DNA of 64,000 bases from Tolypothrix sp. PCC 7712 (GCF_025860405.1 NZ_CP063785.1:6573390-6637389), one strand, 5' to 3'. Shown: positions 34,922-43,429, counted from the stretch's first letter. Numbers and translations: made by a program. Notes: a model not told the origin generated them from the sequence alone.

Positions 34922-35337
34922 GGTCAACCCTGGAACTAGAACAGTTGATCAAGCAAAACAGAACCGCGATTGACCAAGAATCCAGCGCTCTGACTGCGCT
35001 CCAAACGCAGAAGCAGGCATTACAAGAGAAATTGGAATGGTGGCGCACGGAGTCAGGGTATAACGCTGGCGATCGCTATTTTGCGACACGCTACGCATCC
35101 AGAGTCGGGGGTGATGGTTTACCCGCCACGCGACCACCTGAGATGGATGCGATCGCCTCTCAGATTGCCGAGGTGGATGGGAAGATTGCGGAGGCTAATA
35201 GAAGACTCTCTGGACTGGGCTTTGATTTACAGGACTTTGAGGCGGAATTAAATCAAAAAATGACTTGGGATGGGGATAGCTTGGGTAGTCGTGTGCTTCA
35301 AAAAAACGGGTATAACGCCGCCAGCTTCCAAAAGTGA
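34918..35337 (+). CDS. coiled-coil hypothetical protein, downstream partner
   Basis: 139 residues beginning with heptads (LELEQLIKQNRTAIDQE, ALQTQKQALQEKLEWW) and a second coiled segment (EVDGKIAEANRRLSGLGFDL). It overlaps the preceding coiled-coil gene by ATGA, so the two products may pair. A hairpin terminator follows. No family recognised. Confidence 0.7.
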   Translation: MRSTLELEQLIKQNRTAIDQESSALTALQTQKQALQEKLEWWRTESGYNAGDRYFATRYASRVGGDGLPATRPPEMDAIASQIAEVDGKIAEANRRLSGLGFDLQDFEAELNQKMTWDGDSLGSRVLQKNGYNAASFQK

Positions 35338-35362
35338 GATAGTTGCATTGCAGAATTCCTCA

Positions 35363-35397
35363 GCCCATGCGCTACTCGTGTGTGGGCTTTATTTTTC
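35363..35397 (+). terminator. rho-independent terminator
   Basis: AGCCCA, 15-base loop, TGGGCT, then TTATTTTT, just after the coiled-coil pair. Confidence 0.75.
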
Positions 35398-35461
35398 GTT
35401 ACAACTCCTTGCATAGAGGCTGTGAGCGCCTGCAAAATAAGCCTATTTAGGAATATCTGCA

Positions 35462-36001
35462 ATGCTTAAGTCCTGCTGCTTTAAAAGCGAGAGGGGAATT
35501 ATTGAACTATTGCCCAATGCGCCAGCGCTGTACCTCATTAGCGACAAAGGAAATCTTCAATATATAGGGCTGACCAAAGAGCTTAGTAGGCGGATCTACG
35601 AACACAATTGGCGTGGTTCCGTTCCCATCAGGAAAACCTCGCTTGTGCATTGGTTGGAGGGATGCCACGATCACAACCTAGAAAAATTCTTGATCTACTC
35701 CATTCGCCCAGGTTATAACCTCGGCAGGCACAATGATCGCAACAGAGAGGTTTGCCTGTGGGAGATTTTAGATGGCATCCCAACGCAATATGAAGGCTAT
35801 TATTTAGACCGCATAGATTTCGCCTGGAGCCTTCTAGACAGCGAGGATGATCAGTTGATGTGCAAAGCCGCCAATGGCATCGCTTACTACTACGATGCCC
35901 TCTGCTTGTACTTCCCCGAATATCGCTACATTCGCGCCAAATGGGAGAACGCCCGCCAACAGATTCTCAAGCTCTATAGCGGGCGTGTAGCCGCCGCATA
36001 A
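35462..36001 (+). CDS. GIY-YIG nuclease-domain protein
   Basis: 179 residues. N-terminal GIY-YIG-like domain: ALYLISDKGNLQYIGLTKEL with the Tyr pair and the Y-I-G triplet, then RRIYEHNW with the usual Arg and His, and LEKFLIYSIRPGYNL with the Glu. The C-terminal 80 residues (YYYDALCLYFPEYRYIRAKW) are unfamiliar. It may cleave DNA like a homing or restriction nuclease; the first Tyr is in an A-L-Y form, so activity is inference. Confidence 0.8.
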   Translation: MLKSCCFKSERGIIELLPNAPALYLISDKGNLQYIGLTKELSRRIYEHNWRGSVPIRKTSLVHWLEGCHDHNLEKFLIYSIRPGYNLGRHNDRNREVCLWEILDGIPTQYEGYYLDRIDFAWSLLDSEDDQLMCKAANGIAYYYDALCLYFPEYRYIRAKWENARQQILKLYSGRVAAA

Positions 36002-36029
36002 TGGAAGAAACACAAGCTGGTTAACCATC

Positions 36030-36212
36030 ATGAATGATGAACTACATATAGGCAGGGAAGGCGCGGCGGAAATCCAACGCGAAATCGCCAAGCAGCAGAA
36101 GGAAATTGATGCCCAGGCGCAAAGCATCAACCCAACCACCCATGTGAAACCTATCAATTGGGGTCGGCGCTCAATGATTAGGGGCGCAAGCGGGCACGGG
36201 GGTATGATTTAA
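36030..36212 (+). CDS. small hypothetical protein (60 residues)
   Basis: MNDELHIGREGAAEIQREIA, a charged helix, then a Gly-rich tail (GASGHGGMI). It follows the GIY-YIG gene by 28 bp, shares its GC-rich codon use, and precedes a terminator, so it looks like the last gene of that operon. Not recognised. Confidence 0.5.
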   Translation: MNDELHIGREGAAEIQREIAKQQKEIDAQAQSINPTTHVKPINWGRRSMIRGASGHGGMI

Positions 36213-36236
36213 AGTAGTACTTCTTTTACTAGCCGA

Positions 36237-36270
36237 TGAGCCAGCGCCAGGTGTGTTGGCTCATTTTTGT
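36237..36270 (+). terminator. rho-independent terminator
   Basis: TGAGCCA, 13-base loop, TGGCTCA, then TTTTTGTT. Ends the 33.9-36.2 kb gene set and insulates the CRISPR array. Confidence 0.85.
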
Positions 36271-36712
36271 TGTGAGTATTTGTACCTTTTTCTTACTTTT
36301 AAGAAACAAAGTAAGAAAAAAGTAAGAAACGCGCATTTCTTACTTTGTAAAACCTATATAGGGTGCGGATTTCAAGAGCCAATGCTACGCAACATTCTTG
36401 CGCGGTCGTACCTCTGTAGTAAAGATTTTCAGTACAACTCTATTAACTTATTTATCCTACGCTTGACAGGTTTTAGTAGCCTATTCTACTCTGTTGTCTA
36501 ACTTGTAAAAAGTTGGCATATCGAAGCGAGGTCAAAAACCTGGCGTATACGCCAAAATCGTCAGAACCTAGACAAATCAATAGTTACAGCTTTTTAGCTA
36601 TTAGGGATATTAGGAATTAGTTTCAATAACGGAGCCTGAAAAAGACCTAAATTTTCGACCCGTCAAATTCCTCCCTGAAACACTTGCTCTGTCATGGTTT
36701 CAATATGGCAGG
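36271..36712 (+). promoter_or_regulatory. CRISPR leader region
   Basis: AT-rich, no gene. It contains a perfect 12-bp stem (CAAAGTAAGAAA at 36307-36318 with TTTCTTACTTTG at 36336-36347) and a perfect 14-bp palindrome TGGCGTATACGCCA at 36541-36554. The repeats nearest this side are the most uniform, so this is the likely leader and promoter side. Confidence 0.6.
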
Positions 36713-37486
36713 GTTTCCGCTAACACTTCCCCCGCAAGGGGATTGAAACATTTCATTTCTGCCATGTCCAACACTCACCCACACGGTTTCCGCTAACACT
36801 TCCCCCGCAAGGGGATTGAAACATTCCATAAGAGATTTTCTTTTGATTGGCTCTAGGTTTCCGCTAACACTTCCCCCGTAAGGGGATTGAAACATTGCAA
36901 GATGATCGCCTATTACCATTTGATCGCCTGGTTTCCGCTAACACTTCCCCCGCAAGGGGATTGAAACTTTAACTTTGGCGATCGCTTGGTTACGCACATA
37001 CCCAGTTTCCGCTAACACTTCCCCCGCAAGGGGATTGAAACTTTTGCTTAATCTCCAGCCTGTTACCCATCCACTTTAGTTGCTGCTAACACTTACCCCG
37101 CAAGGGGATTGAAACGCCAGTGTGGTTGTCTCGCCTAAAATGTGAGATGCGTTGCTGCTAACACTTTCCCCGAAAGGGGATTGAAACTTCTTGACTTCTA
37201 CACCTGCTGTATACATCTCGCAAGGCACTGTTGCCACTAACGCTTACCCCGCAAGGGGATTGAAACTAACCATATTCCCCAGGCTCATTCTTGGGGTCGA
37301 TAGTTTCCGCTAACACTTGCCCCGAAAGGGGATGGAAACAGTACAATCATTTGTACAGCATTAGCTGCATTATCACCTTTCCAAACACCTTGCCCCGAAA
37401 GGGGATGGAAACTTAGCAGCATTTTTGGCAACCTGAGCAACGTATGCAGGTTTCCGCTCATACTTACCCCATAAGGGGATTAATAG
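36713..37486 (+). CRISPR. CRISPR array, 11 repeats of 37 bp and 10 spacers, no cas genes nearby
   Basis: Repeat starts GTTTCCGCTAACACTTCCCC and ends CGCAAGGGGATTGAAAC, with a CCCC/GGGG hairpin. Repeats start at 36713, 36786, 36857, 36931, 37005, 37079, 37151, 37230, 37303, 37376 and 37450. Spacers are 34-42 bp, mostly 35-37. Repeats 1-5 are near identical. From 6 on they drift (GTTGCTGC start, GAAAGGGG loop, GATGGAAAC end), and the last ends TTAATAG. This gradient puts the leader on the left. The ATTGAAAC end is typical of cyanobacterial type I and III repeats. No cas gene occurs in the window, so any function relies on Cas proteins encoded elsewhere. Confidence 0.97.
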
Positions 37487-37539
37487 GCGATCGCCGCCAA
37501 GGGCATCGCACCGTAAACGGAAAACCCGATTGAGTTAAA

Positions 37540-37565
37540 GCCAGGGCGCTAGTATTGACCCTGGC
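37540..37565 (+). terminator. hairpin after the CRISPR array
   Basis: GCCAGGG (37540-37546) pairs with CCCTGGC (37559-37565), followed by AGTTTTCG. It may end array transcription. Confidence 0.55.
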
Positions 37566-37592
37566 AGTTTTCGATTATGGACAAGCGAGATC

Positions 37593-37616
37593 AGTCGCCG
37601 TAACGTTACAGTGACT
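37593..37616. repeat. element-A palindrome, copy 2
   Basis: Centre CCGTAACGTTACAGTGAC. Outer GCGAGAT/ATCTCGC extends the symmetry to about 37584-37626. Confidence 0.8.
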
Positions 37617-37794
37617 CAAATCTCGCCTGCCACAAACGAAAAACTTTAATGCAACTGGGGGATGGGCATTGGGTGTTGGGTGATGAGCTTGGTAATAAAA
37701 TTAACTCTTTCCCATGCTTCGATACTGATTATGGGAATCCCCATAATGCTCTGCGATGGAGCAAGCGCCCCAGTTGCTCACACTTCCATCACGG

Positions 37795-38094
37795 TTAGCT
37801 CGCCCTGGCAAATCCTCGTGCCTGCCCTTTGTGGCGCTGCACAAGGGGTGCGGCGTACTTGTAGCCCTTATCTATCAGGCGCGCATCCCTCGCCCGCTTA
37901 AAGGCGAATGTCGCCGCCTTTGCCATCAAATCTACCGCTATGGCGATCGCAACCAGGGCGCAAACACCAATGATTGCTGGGCTGGCGGGCGCGGCTTCAT
38001 TGTCTACAGCTGCGGGCGCTTCCTCAATACTGGGTAAGTTGCAGTAAAAGCCCTCTGGGGCGGCGTTCTCGGTGTTTGCGTTCGCCTGGGGAAA
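37795..38094 (-). pseudogene. small membrane-protein-like frame without a start codon
   Basis: A 99-codon minus-strand frame reads IEEAPAAVDNEAAPASPAII, GVCALVAIAIAVDLMAKAAT and a basic tail (FAFKRARDARLIDKGYKY) ending ARAS. The acidic linker, hydrophobic segment and basic end look coding. There is no ATG, GTG or TTG near its beginning and a stop lies upstream, so it is either a decayed gene or starts at the internal ATG (LMAKAAT). Low certainty. Confidence 0.35.
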
Positions 38095-38103
38095 CTAACT
38101 GAT

Positions 38104-38332
38104 ATGTGGAATGAATATCAAAGCCAACCATCCCCACAACAAGAAACAACGCCCCAGTCGCCCCTGGCTTCGTTTTTAACGCGCTGTGGAGACAAGTTGA
38201 GGAATCATCCTCTCACACAATTACACGCCCGAACAGCTAGGTTTAATCGCGGATATTTGGGATGCGGCTGACGGCAGGGAAGAACTAACAATACTCATGC
38301 TTAAGGGCGAGGGGTTAATCAATGCGATTTGA
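38104..38332 (+). pseudogene. small frameshifted gene
   Basis: Begins MWNEYQSQPSPQQETT and reads to about codon 37; then a neighbouring frame carries a plausible continuation, HNYTPEQLGLIADIWDAADG ... LMLKGEGLINAI. Neither half is long enough alone. A single frameshift near 38207 would join them. Two hairpins follow. Confidence 0.35.
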
Positions 38333-38381
38333 CACCAAATGTCAAATCGACCTGGGGTATTGCCGAAATGGGTGATACCCC
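38325..38381. other. two consecutive hairpins
   Basis: CGATTTGACA / TGTCAAATCG (38325-38334 with 38340-38349, 5-base loop) and GGGGTAT / ATACCCC (38354-38360 with 38375-38381). The first overlaps the end of the small frameshifted gene. Confidence 0.65.
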
Positions 38382-38396
38382 TCGCCCCACGCCCCT

Positions 38397-38420
38397 CGTT
38401 ACCGTAAAGTTACGCTAACC
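38397..38420. repeat. element-A palindrome, copy 3
   Basis: CGTTACCGTAAAGTTACG core. With upstream bases it forms GCCCCTCGTTACCGTAAAGT..., which recurs inverted at 39055-39078 (23 of 24 bases). Confidence 0.78.
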
Positions 38421-38522
38421 ACCCCTGGACAACCGCGCTTACGTCCGCGCCCGTGTTCAGCCGCCAATCGCCAGTGTTAACGTAGTTGAGCGCGTAGGTG
38501 TCCAGCGTTGCGGTTGAAACCG

Positions 38523-38888
38523 TTATGATGCCAGCCATTCATCAATATCGAGGTCTGACACCTCATGGCGACTTTTCAACGCATCCCACGCCAAATCCAA
38601 GCTTACAGTGTACTCTTCCTCTACTGCTTGCTTGCCTCTCAGCGCCTCTATTTCAGCCTTTAGCGCCTCTATTTCTAGCTGTGCGTCCATCAGGTCAATT
38701 TGGCATTCTACGCAGTTTGAGGGCTGTTTGTTGCCCGCGTTGTCTATCAGGTAATCCAGCGCCTTCTGCCTGCTGCCAAGCCGAGAGGCGATCGCATCAA
38801 GCTTGGTCAACCTGTCCTTCGATACCCGCACCTTGGCACATTTCTCCTCAAATCTTGCGTTGCATTCCTTTTTAGCTTCTGTATTCAT
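38523..38888 (-). CDS. hypothetical helical protein, possibly DNA-binding
   Basis: 121 residues from ATG 38888 (MNTEAKKECNARFEEKCAKV). The segment VSKDRLTKLDAIASRLGSRQ, KALDYLIDNA resembles a small DNA-binding or ribbon-helix-type region. A CVEC pair and a coiled coil (MDAQLEIEALKAEIEALRG) follow. The gene is bracketed by inverted 24-bp copies of the element palindrome (38391-38414 and 39055-39078) with a long hairpin upstream. Function unknown. Confidence 0.65.
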   Translation of the reverse strand: MNTEAKKECNARFEEKCAKVRVSKDRLTKLDAIASRLGSRQKALDYLIDNAGNKQPSNCVECQIDLMDAQLEIEALKAEIEALRGKQAVEEEYTVSLDLAWDALKSRHEVSDLDIDEWLAS

Positions 38889-38961
38889 AATCACTTTAAA
38901 TATCCTGTTGCTGCTTACTATATTGTACCGCCCCCGGTACAAAACAACACCTCCTGCAAGC

Positions 38962-39005
38962 TGAAACGCCCATGCAATAACACTTCTGTTTGCATGGGCG
39001 TTTCA
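38962..39005. terminator. 16-bp perfect stem-loop
   Basis: TGAAACGCCCATGCAA (38962-38977) pairs fully with 38990-39005, loop 12. It is upstream of the minus-strand gene, so it does not end that gene. It could stop transcripts entering from the right, or act as a regulatory RNA structure. Confidence 0.6.
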
Positions 39006-39731
39006 TGAGTCATAAGTATATGAAACAACTAAATAGTATCAGTAGCCTCGTGATCGTAACTTTACGGCAACGAGGGGCGATGGGCTTTGCCCGCGCTTGG
39101 GCGATAGGGAAGCGCTGCCGCTTTCAGCAGATCGCATCAACCAACAAGAGCAAACAATATCGCTAAACATTATCCTTTGTTCATGGGAAAACTTGCATCA
39201 AATTCAAAATTAGGAGGGCAATTTCACACAGTCTTTACATCTAGATACTCTAGATTCTCTAGAGTATCGCTATAATTTGTTGGTGGTTTAATTCGATACC
39301 TGAATTCAGTCTATTAATCTAGTATTTTTACTTATTGAGTTGAGTAGCGCTATCTTAACTTGTCACAATGACTAGCAGTTCATTTGCACATTTCAAAATC
39401 AAAGGAGGTCTTAAACTTGTCTGATTTAATTCATTTGCCCAGACACTTATTAGACAAAGTAATTAATTGTAGAAGACGATCACGAGAGATTGGGCTTCTA
39501 AACGCCCTATAGGATTCACTGCTAAAGAAATTTTTGAAACAGTTTTGATGATTTTTTTTATTTGCAGTAAACAAATAAAGAACGATTGTTCTATTCAATT
39601 AGAAGCATAAACGTGCAAAAAGGGCAATATTATGGTTCCACTGACAACCAATACTTAAGCGCCTATCTTGCCCCTGGTAACAGCTTCGCTATATCCACCA
39701 CTTTTTTGTAGAAAATGAGGTTGATTTCAAC
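39006..39731. other. intergenic region with palindrome copy 4 and a short frame
   Basis: No large gene. It holds palindrome copy 4 (39049-39072) and an inverted repeat TACTCTAGAT/TCTCTAGAGTA near 39245-39265. A short frame (39417-39512, TTG start after AAAGGAGG, 31 residues, LSDLIHLPRHLLDKVI ...) has an excellent ribosome site but may be a relic. Confidence 0.45.
39049..39072. repeat. element-A palindrome, copy 4
   Basis: CGTAACTTTACGGCAACG; inverse of copy 3 with its flanks. Confidence 0.78.
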
Positions 39732-40289
39732 ATGAGCGGTCTTTTTGAAGAAATAGCAAAGGGAATGGCAAAGCAACTACTCCCTACAGCCCTTATAAAC
39801 TTGGAACGTTTTGTAGTAGAGAGGAACAAAAACAGAGAACGAGAGATACGAGAACGAGAGATACGAGAAAGTCGCAGTATAGTACAAGAAACAGCTAGAA
39901 AAGAGGCAATAGAGGCAATAAAAAAACAGGGACGTGGAACAGGATACTATAGCGCAATTATTGAGATAACTGATAATGGTAAAATTACTCATAACCAAAC
40001 ATTCTTTTTACCAACTACATATTTCGCACAAGAGATGGTTTACTATAAGGTTGAAATTTATTTAAGTAAATATAATAGATGGATTTGGGACTTTTATTAT
40101 GACACCACAAAATCTTCAACTCTTATAAATGATTATATGAAATTGGCATCATATAGCAGTTTGGTTATCAGTCATTTTGAGGAAACACAAGACAAAAGTT
40201 CATCAGTAAAAAGCTTTCTAAAACGCTCCCGGTTAAATTCGCTTGAGCCATCAGAGTTATTAACACACATACAACACAAATTGCCATAA
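39732..40289 (+). CDS. hypothetical protein with Arg/Glu tandem repeat
   Basis: 185 residues. LFEEIAKGMAKQLLPTALIN, a coiled segment with a repeated REIRE unit, then a probable alpha/beta domain (GYYSAIIEITDNGKITHNQT, WIWDFYYDTTKSS). AT-rich and unlike its GC-rich neighbours, suggesting a different origin. No family recognised. Confidence 0.6.
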   Translation: MSGLFEEIAKGMAKQLLPTALINLERFVVERNKNREREIREREIRESRSIVQETARKEAIEAIKKQGRGTGYYSAIIEITDNGKITHNQTFFLPTTYFAQEMVYYKVEIYLSKYNRWIWDFYYDTTKSSTLINDYMKLASYSSLVISHFEETQDKSSSVKSFLKRSRLNSLEPSELLTHIQHKLP

Positions 40290-40435
40290 ATATTTTTTTC
40301 AAGTTCAAATTCTTAACTCATTACGGTATTGAGCATTGAGCAAGGGCGACTGGGAAGCGATCGCCCTTGCTCAATGCTTGCAGGATGCTTGCGCCAACTG
40401 TTTCTCTCTACTTCTTAAAGGCAACATTTGCCGGA

Positions 40436-40463
40436 CTAGTCACCGTAACGTTACGGTGACTAG
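40436..40463. repeat. element-A palindrome, copy 5 (perfect 28 bp)
   Basis: A perfect 28-bp palindrome centred on AACGTT with arms CTAGTCACCGTAAC. It is the best match to the consensus. Confidence 0.88.
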
Positions 40464-40517
40464 ACAACCGCGCTGCGGCTGCGATGGTGTAAGCAGAGGT
40501 GTCCAGTACATAAGCCA

Positions 40518-40551
40518 AAACCCCGCCTAGAGACACATCTAGGTGGGGTTT
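40518..40551. terminator. bidirectional terminator
   Basis: AAACCCCGCCTAGA (40518-40531) pairs with TCTAGGTGGGGTTT (40538-40551) with one G-T pair. T-rich on the right and A-rich on the left, so it suits both the plus gene at 39.7 kb and the minus operon ending at 40.56 kb. Confidence 0.85.
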
Positions 40552-40563
40552 GTTGTTAGAGCG

Positions 40564-40755
40564 TTAAACGTTATTCAAGATGTCCCAAACTGCGTCCTTC
40601 TTTTCGCCTTCGCTCAGGCTTGGGTCATTGACCACTTCAACTAACTTGTTGCCCGCCTCAACCTCAGCAGGTGTGTAATGTACTGGCGGGCTGAATTGGA
40701 TGCTCAGATTGTCTTTATCGTCCCGATCGCTTGTGAATACTTGTTGCTGTGGCAT
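40564..40755 (-). CDS. small acidic hypothetical protein (63 residues)
   Basis: MPQQQVFTSDRDDKDNLSIQ ... AEVEAGNKLVEVVNDPSLSE ... AVWDILNNV, with AGGAA before the ATG. It is the last gene of the leftward operon and lies just before a terminator. It looks coding; function unknown. Confidence 0.65.
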   Translation of the reverse strand: MPQQQVFTSDRDDKDNLSIQFSPPVHYTPAEVEAGNKLVEVVNDPSLSEGEKKDAVWDILNNV

Positions 40756-40840
40756 AATTTCCTATGTTGTGTATACGTTTTGCGGCGTAGATGCATCCTG
40801 GGCGCGTCGCACTCTTGTCCAATCACTGCGACGCTTGCCC

Positions 40841-41116
40841 TTAAAACAAACTCATTTGAACAGCCTTCTCGCTCACGGTCGATACCTGCGATGCCCTATA
40901 GCCTGGGACTAGGTAACATTTGCGGAGGGTGTTTTTATTGAGAATTAGTTCAGCCTTCCGCCTTTGCCCTGACAGTGGGACAAACTTAAACCTGGGGTGA
41001 TCAATGCGGGCGTAGGGGTCGGAGTATAGGTACTTGTACAAAAACCCATCTATTTGATAGACCGCCCCACCCTGTAGCCGTGTGGCTTCATAAATTGGCT
41101 CTAACTGTTGCATCAT
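40841..41116 (-). CDS. hypothetical protein (91 residues)
   Basis: MMQQLEPIYEATRLQGGAVY, FLYKYLYSDPYARIDHPRFK, FVPLSGQRRKAELILN. It starts inside the stop of the preceding gene (ATGA overlap at 41113-41116). No family recognised. Confidence 0.65.
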   Translation of the reverse strand: MMQQLEPIYEATRLQGGAVYQIDGFLYKYLYSDPYARIDHPRFKFVPLSGQRRKAELILNKNTLRKCYLVPGYRASQVSTVSEKAVQMSLF

Positions 41117-41319
41117 TCCCCCTCCAACAAGTAATTAGTTGCACTTTCCAGGGCGGCGATCGCGTCACCCAGAGTCACATCAGCGCCCGCGTTGCAGAGA
41201 TGTCTGAATACTTGCGGATATTGGGCTTTGAAGTTTTGCAGCCGTTCTAAAATATCGTCCAATTCGTGCAATACTTCGCCGCAAGTTTGATCAATTTCCG
41301 TTGCTCGATTGATACCCAT
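41113..41319 (-). CDS. small helical hypothetical protein (68 residues)
   Basis: From ATG 41319 (MGINRATEIDQTCGEVLHEL), a helical protein ending YLLEGE. A longer in-frame version would translate the palindrome at 41332, which argues for this start. It overlaps the next gene by 4 bases. Confidence 0.6.
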   Translation of the reverse strand: MGINRATEIDQTCGEVLHELDDILERLQNFKAQYPQVFRHLCNAGADVTLGDAIAALESATNYLLEGE

Positions 41320-41331
41320 AATTGAATTCCT

Positions 41332-41355
41332 CGTTACCGTAACGTTACAGTGACG
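41332..41355. repeat. element-A palindrome, copy 6
   Basis: CGTTACCGTAACGTTACAGTG; it sits in the 37-bp gap between the ATPase stop and the next start. Confidence 0.82.
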
Positions 41356-41356
41356 A

Positions 41357-42715
41357 TCAAAGTGAAAACTTAGAGATGATTGCTTCATTCCGTCGTGCGA
41401 TCGCTTCTTGTTTGATGCGGGCAATCACGGCGTTGAGTTGATTGTTGGGGATTTCTGGGTAAGCCGTTTTCAATGCCTCAATAATGTCGGTGGTTTGCGC
41501 CTCTTCTAGAGTTTGAAACACCTTCTCCACTTCGCTTTGTTGTACAGGCGCGTCCTGAATGACAGTTGGCGCTTGTGGCTCACTGATAAGAGTTTGACTG
41601 GCAGGTTTTACCCGTTGGTGCTTATCGCGGTTGTAGGCACTGTAATTGGGCAGTTCTGGCATAATTGCCCAGCGCCCGGAGGTTGGCGAGTAAAAGCAGC
41701 GTTCAACCGGAGAGGCTTGGCAAAGCGCCTCTAGTTCCTGGTGGTCAATCTTGCCGATGATTTTGGTGCGGCTCCATTGGCTAGCAGCCGTTGTGACCGA
41801 CTGTTGCTTGACGACCGCAAAGACATTAAGTTGACTGCGGCTATTGTTGCTCATGCCTAAATCTGCGAGGTTGGGGAATTGAGCCAGCACCCAGCATGAT
41901 TTCCCAAACCCGCCGCCTGTGGTCAACTGCTTGCTGACTACTTCTTTAAGGTAGTTATCCTTGCTTCTAGTGAATGCCTCGCCAATCAGGGTGGTTTCAG
42001 TGATGATAAGTAGCCATCGTTCGCCCTCTTTCCCTGCGACTGCCCTCCATTCCTCAAACACCTGTTTAAACCATGCGATCGCGCTCTCGTCTGTAGTTTC
42101 ACCACACTGATGACTGCGGAAAATATCAGCCACGCCTTGATAGTATGGCGCTTCTGTTTGCAGCCCTTTGGGGTCGATAATGAATAGCTTAATTTCGCTT
42201 TGTTCCTGTCTAATCTCGCGGATGGCATTACTAACCAAGAAGTCTTTACCATCGCCGCCTATGCCCAAAATTAAGCAGTTTCGTGAGGCATACATAGCCA
42301 GTTGCTCTACTGGGTTGATGGCGATCGCCTGACTAGCCTTCACTAACTTTGCAGCATCGTTGGTTAGCTCATACTTCCCGTTTTGAAGTTGGGAAAGTTC
42401 AAGGGTGAACTGTTCTTCCCCAACCAGTGTCTTGTATTCCTCCAAGGACTCACCTTCTAGCTTTCCAGCGATGGGCATTTCACCAGAAAGCATCTTTAAG
42501 CGATCGCGCCCTCGTTGGAATTGGCTGGCAAGCGTCCCTCCGGAAATAGCGAGGGTTAAGAAACCACCCAGGAATGGGTTAAACATACTGCCGACTACGA
42601 AGCCCGCAATAACGCCACCTAATACGAGTGCCTCACCGCCTTCTTCTTGTGAATTTTCGAGCGCCGCCAGAATCAGTTCTTCGCGCTTAGTTAGTTCGTT
42701 ATTTTCGTTAGTCAT
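41357..42715 (-). CDS. FtsK/TraD-like P-loop ATPase
   Basis: 452 residues. Two hydrophobic segments near 30-60 (GGVIAGFVVGSMFNPFLGGF). A nucleotide-binding core has CLILGIGGDGKDFLVSNAI (Walker A variant with K-D instead of K-S/T), Walker B-like LFIIDPKG, and WLLIITETTLIGEAF. KQLTTGGGFGKSCWVLAQFP resembles the hexameric-ATPase region of coupling proteins. The C-terminus is a linker plus helical domain (IEALKTAYPEIPNNQLNAVI). Probably a membrane DNA-translocating or coupling ATPase of a plasmid-like element; the exact family is not certain. Confidence 0.65.
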   Translation of the reverse strand: MTNENNELTKREELILAALENSQEEGGEALVLGGVIAGFVVGSMFNPFLGGFLTLAISGGTLASQFQRGRDRLKMLSGEMPIAGKLEGESLEEYKTLVGEEQFTLELSQLQNGKYELTNDAAKLVKASQAIAINPVEQLAMYASRNCLILGIGGDGKDFLVSNAIREIRQEQSEIKLFIIDPKGLQTEAPYYQGVADIFRSHQCGETTDESAIAWFKQVFEEWRAVAGKEGERWLLIITETTLIGEAFTRSKDNYLKEVVSKQLTTGGGFGKSCWVLAQFPNLADLGMSNNSRSQLNVFAVVKQQSVTTAASQWSRTKIIGKIDHQELEALCQASPVERCFYSPTSGRWAIMPELPNYSAYNRDKHQRVKPASQTLISEPQAPTVIQDAPVQQSEVEKVFQTLEEAQTTDIIEALKTAYPEIPNNQLNAVIARIKQEAIARRNEAIISKFSL

Positions 42716-42757
42716 ATTAGTTAAATGCCGCGCCTCATGGACGCGGCGTAATAGTGG

Positions 42758-43429
42758 TTAATCTTGCTGGGTGCGAGATGCTTTTTCAACATCTTGGAGC
42801 GCCCAGATGAGCTTAAGTAGAAATTCAACCCCGTAAACTGTGATGGCGAAAAGCAGAAGGTTTTGCCAATCAATCCTGTTCCACTGTCCAGTTAAAAACA
42901 CCCCAAAGAAGTCGCCCACACTCGTTAAATCCTTGATAAATGGGTAGGCTATAAAGCAGATGAAGGCATCAAAAACATAGCTTAGGCTCTTAATAGCTTC
43001 TAGATGCGCGAGCGCCCAGATAAGCCCTTGACCCAGGCTTTTTTTGATTCGCTTAACTGTTCCTTTGTCTCCATCCTTGGGTGCGTATTTTTGACCACCA
43101 GACGAGGCTAGAAGCCCTTTTAAAATCCTGGGGCTGCGGTGGATGAGATTGGGAGCCAGTTCTAAGAACTGAACCAGGGCGTATGCGAATGCTCCGATGA
43201 TATATGCGCTGACCAACCCCAGGGCTGCTGCCAGCCCTCCAAACCCTGGCAGCATTCTCAGAAACCCAAAGCCCGAATTGGGGTCGCCTGCCGAGGGTGC
43301 AAGAAACGAAGCTGCTAATTTTTGATAGGGCACGATATTGACATGAAGCGCCCCAATCAGGATGCCGCCCACAATGCAGAGCATCGTCCAGATTACCCAG
43401 CGGGCTGGTTTGAACATAGGTATTCTCAT
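42758..43429 (-). CDS. multi-pass membrane protein
   Basis: 223 residues with about four hydrophobic segments (WVIWTMLCIVGGILIGALHV, LGLVSAYIIGAFAYALVQFL, FDAFICFIAYPFI, LLLFAITVYGVEFLLKLIWA) and a Lys-rich loop in the middle. It overlaps the preceding gene by 4 bases and lies before the ATPase gene, so the two may form a membrane complex. Not recognised. Confidence 0.7.
   Translation of the reverse strand: MRIPMFKPARWVIWTMLCIVGGILIGALHVNIVPYQKLAASFLAPSAGDPNSGFGFLRMLPGFGGLAAALGLVSAYIIGAFAYALVQFLELAPNLIHRSPRILKGLLASSGGQKYAPKDGDKGTVKRIKKSLGQGLIWALAHLEAIKSLSYVFDAFICFIAYPFIKDLTSVGDFFGVFLTGQWNRIDWQNLLLFAITVYGVEFLLKLIWALQDVEKASRTQQD

Noticed and set aside
36692..36919. Open frame across the CRISPR repeats
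   Set aside because: It is a translation of the repeat units and spacers on the reverse strand.
36213..37800. cas genes next to the CRISPR array
   Set aside because: None of the surrounding proteins shows Cas1, Cas2, Cas3, Cas10 or effector motifs.
37662..38037. Plus-strand frames here
   Set aside because: The opposite strand has a more protein-like frame (acidic linker, membrane segment, basic tail); the plus frames are Cys/Arg-rich shadows.
38498..38875. Plus-strand 125-codon frame
   Set aside because: Antisense of the 38523-38888 gene, with low-complexity composition.
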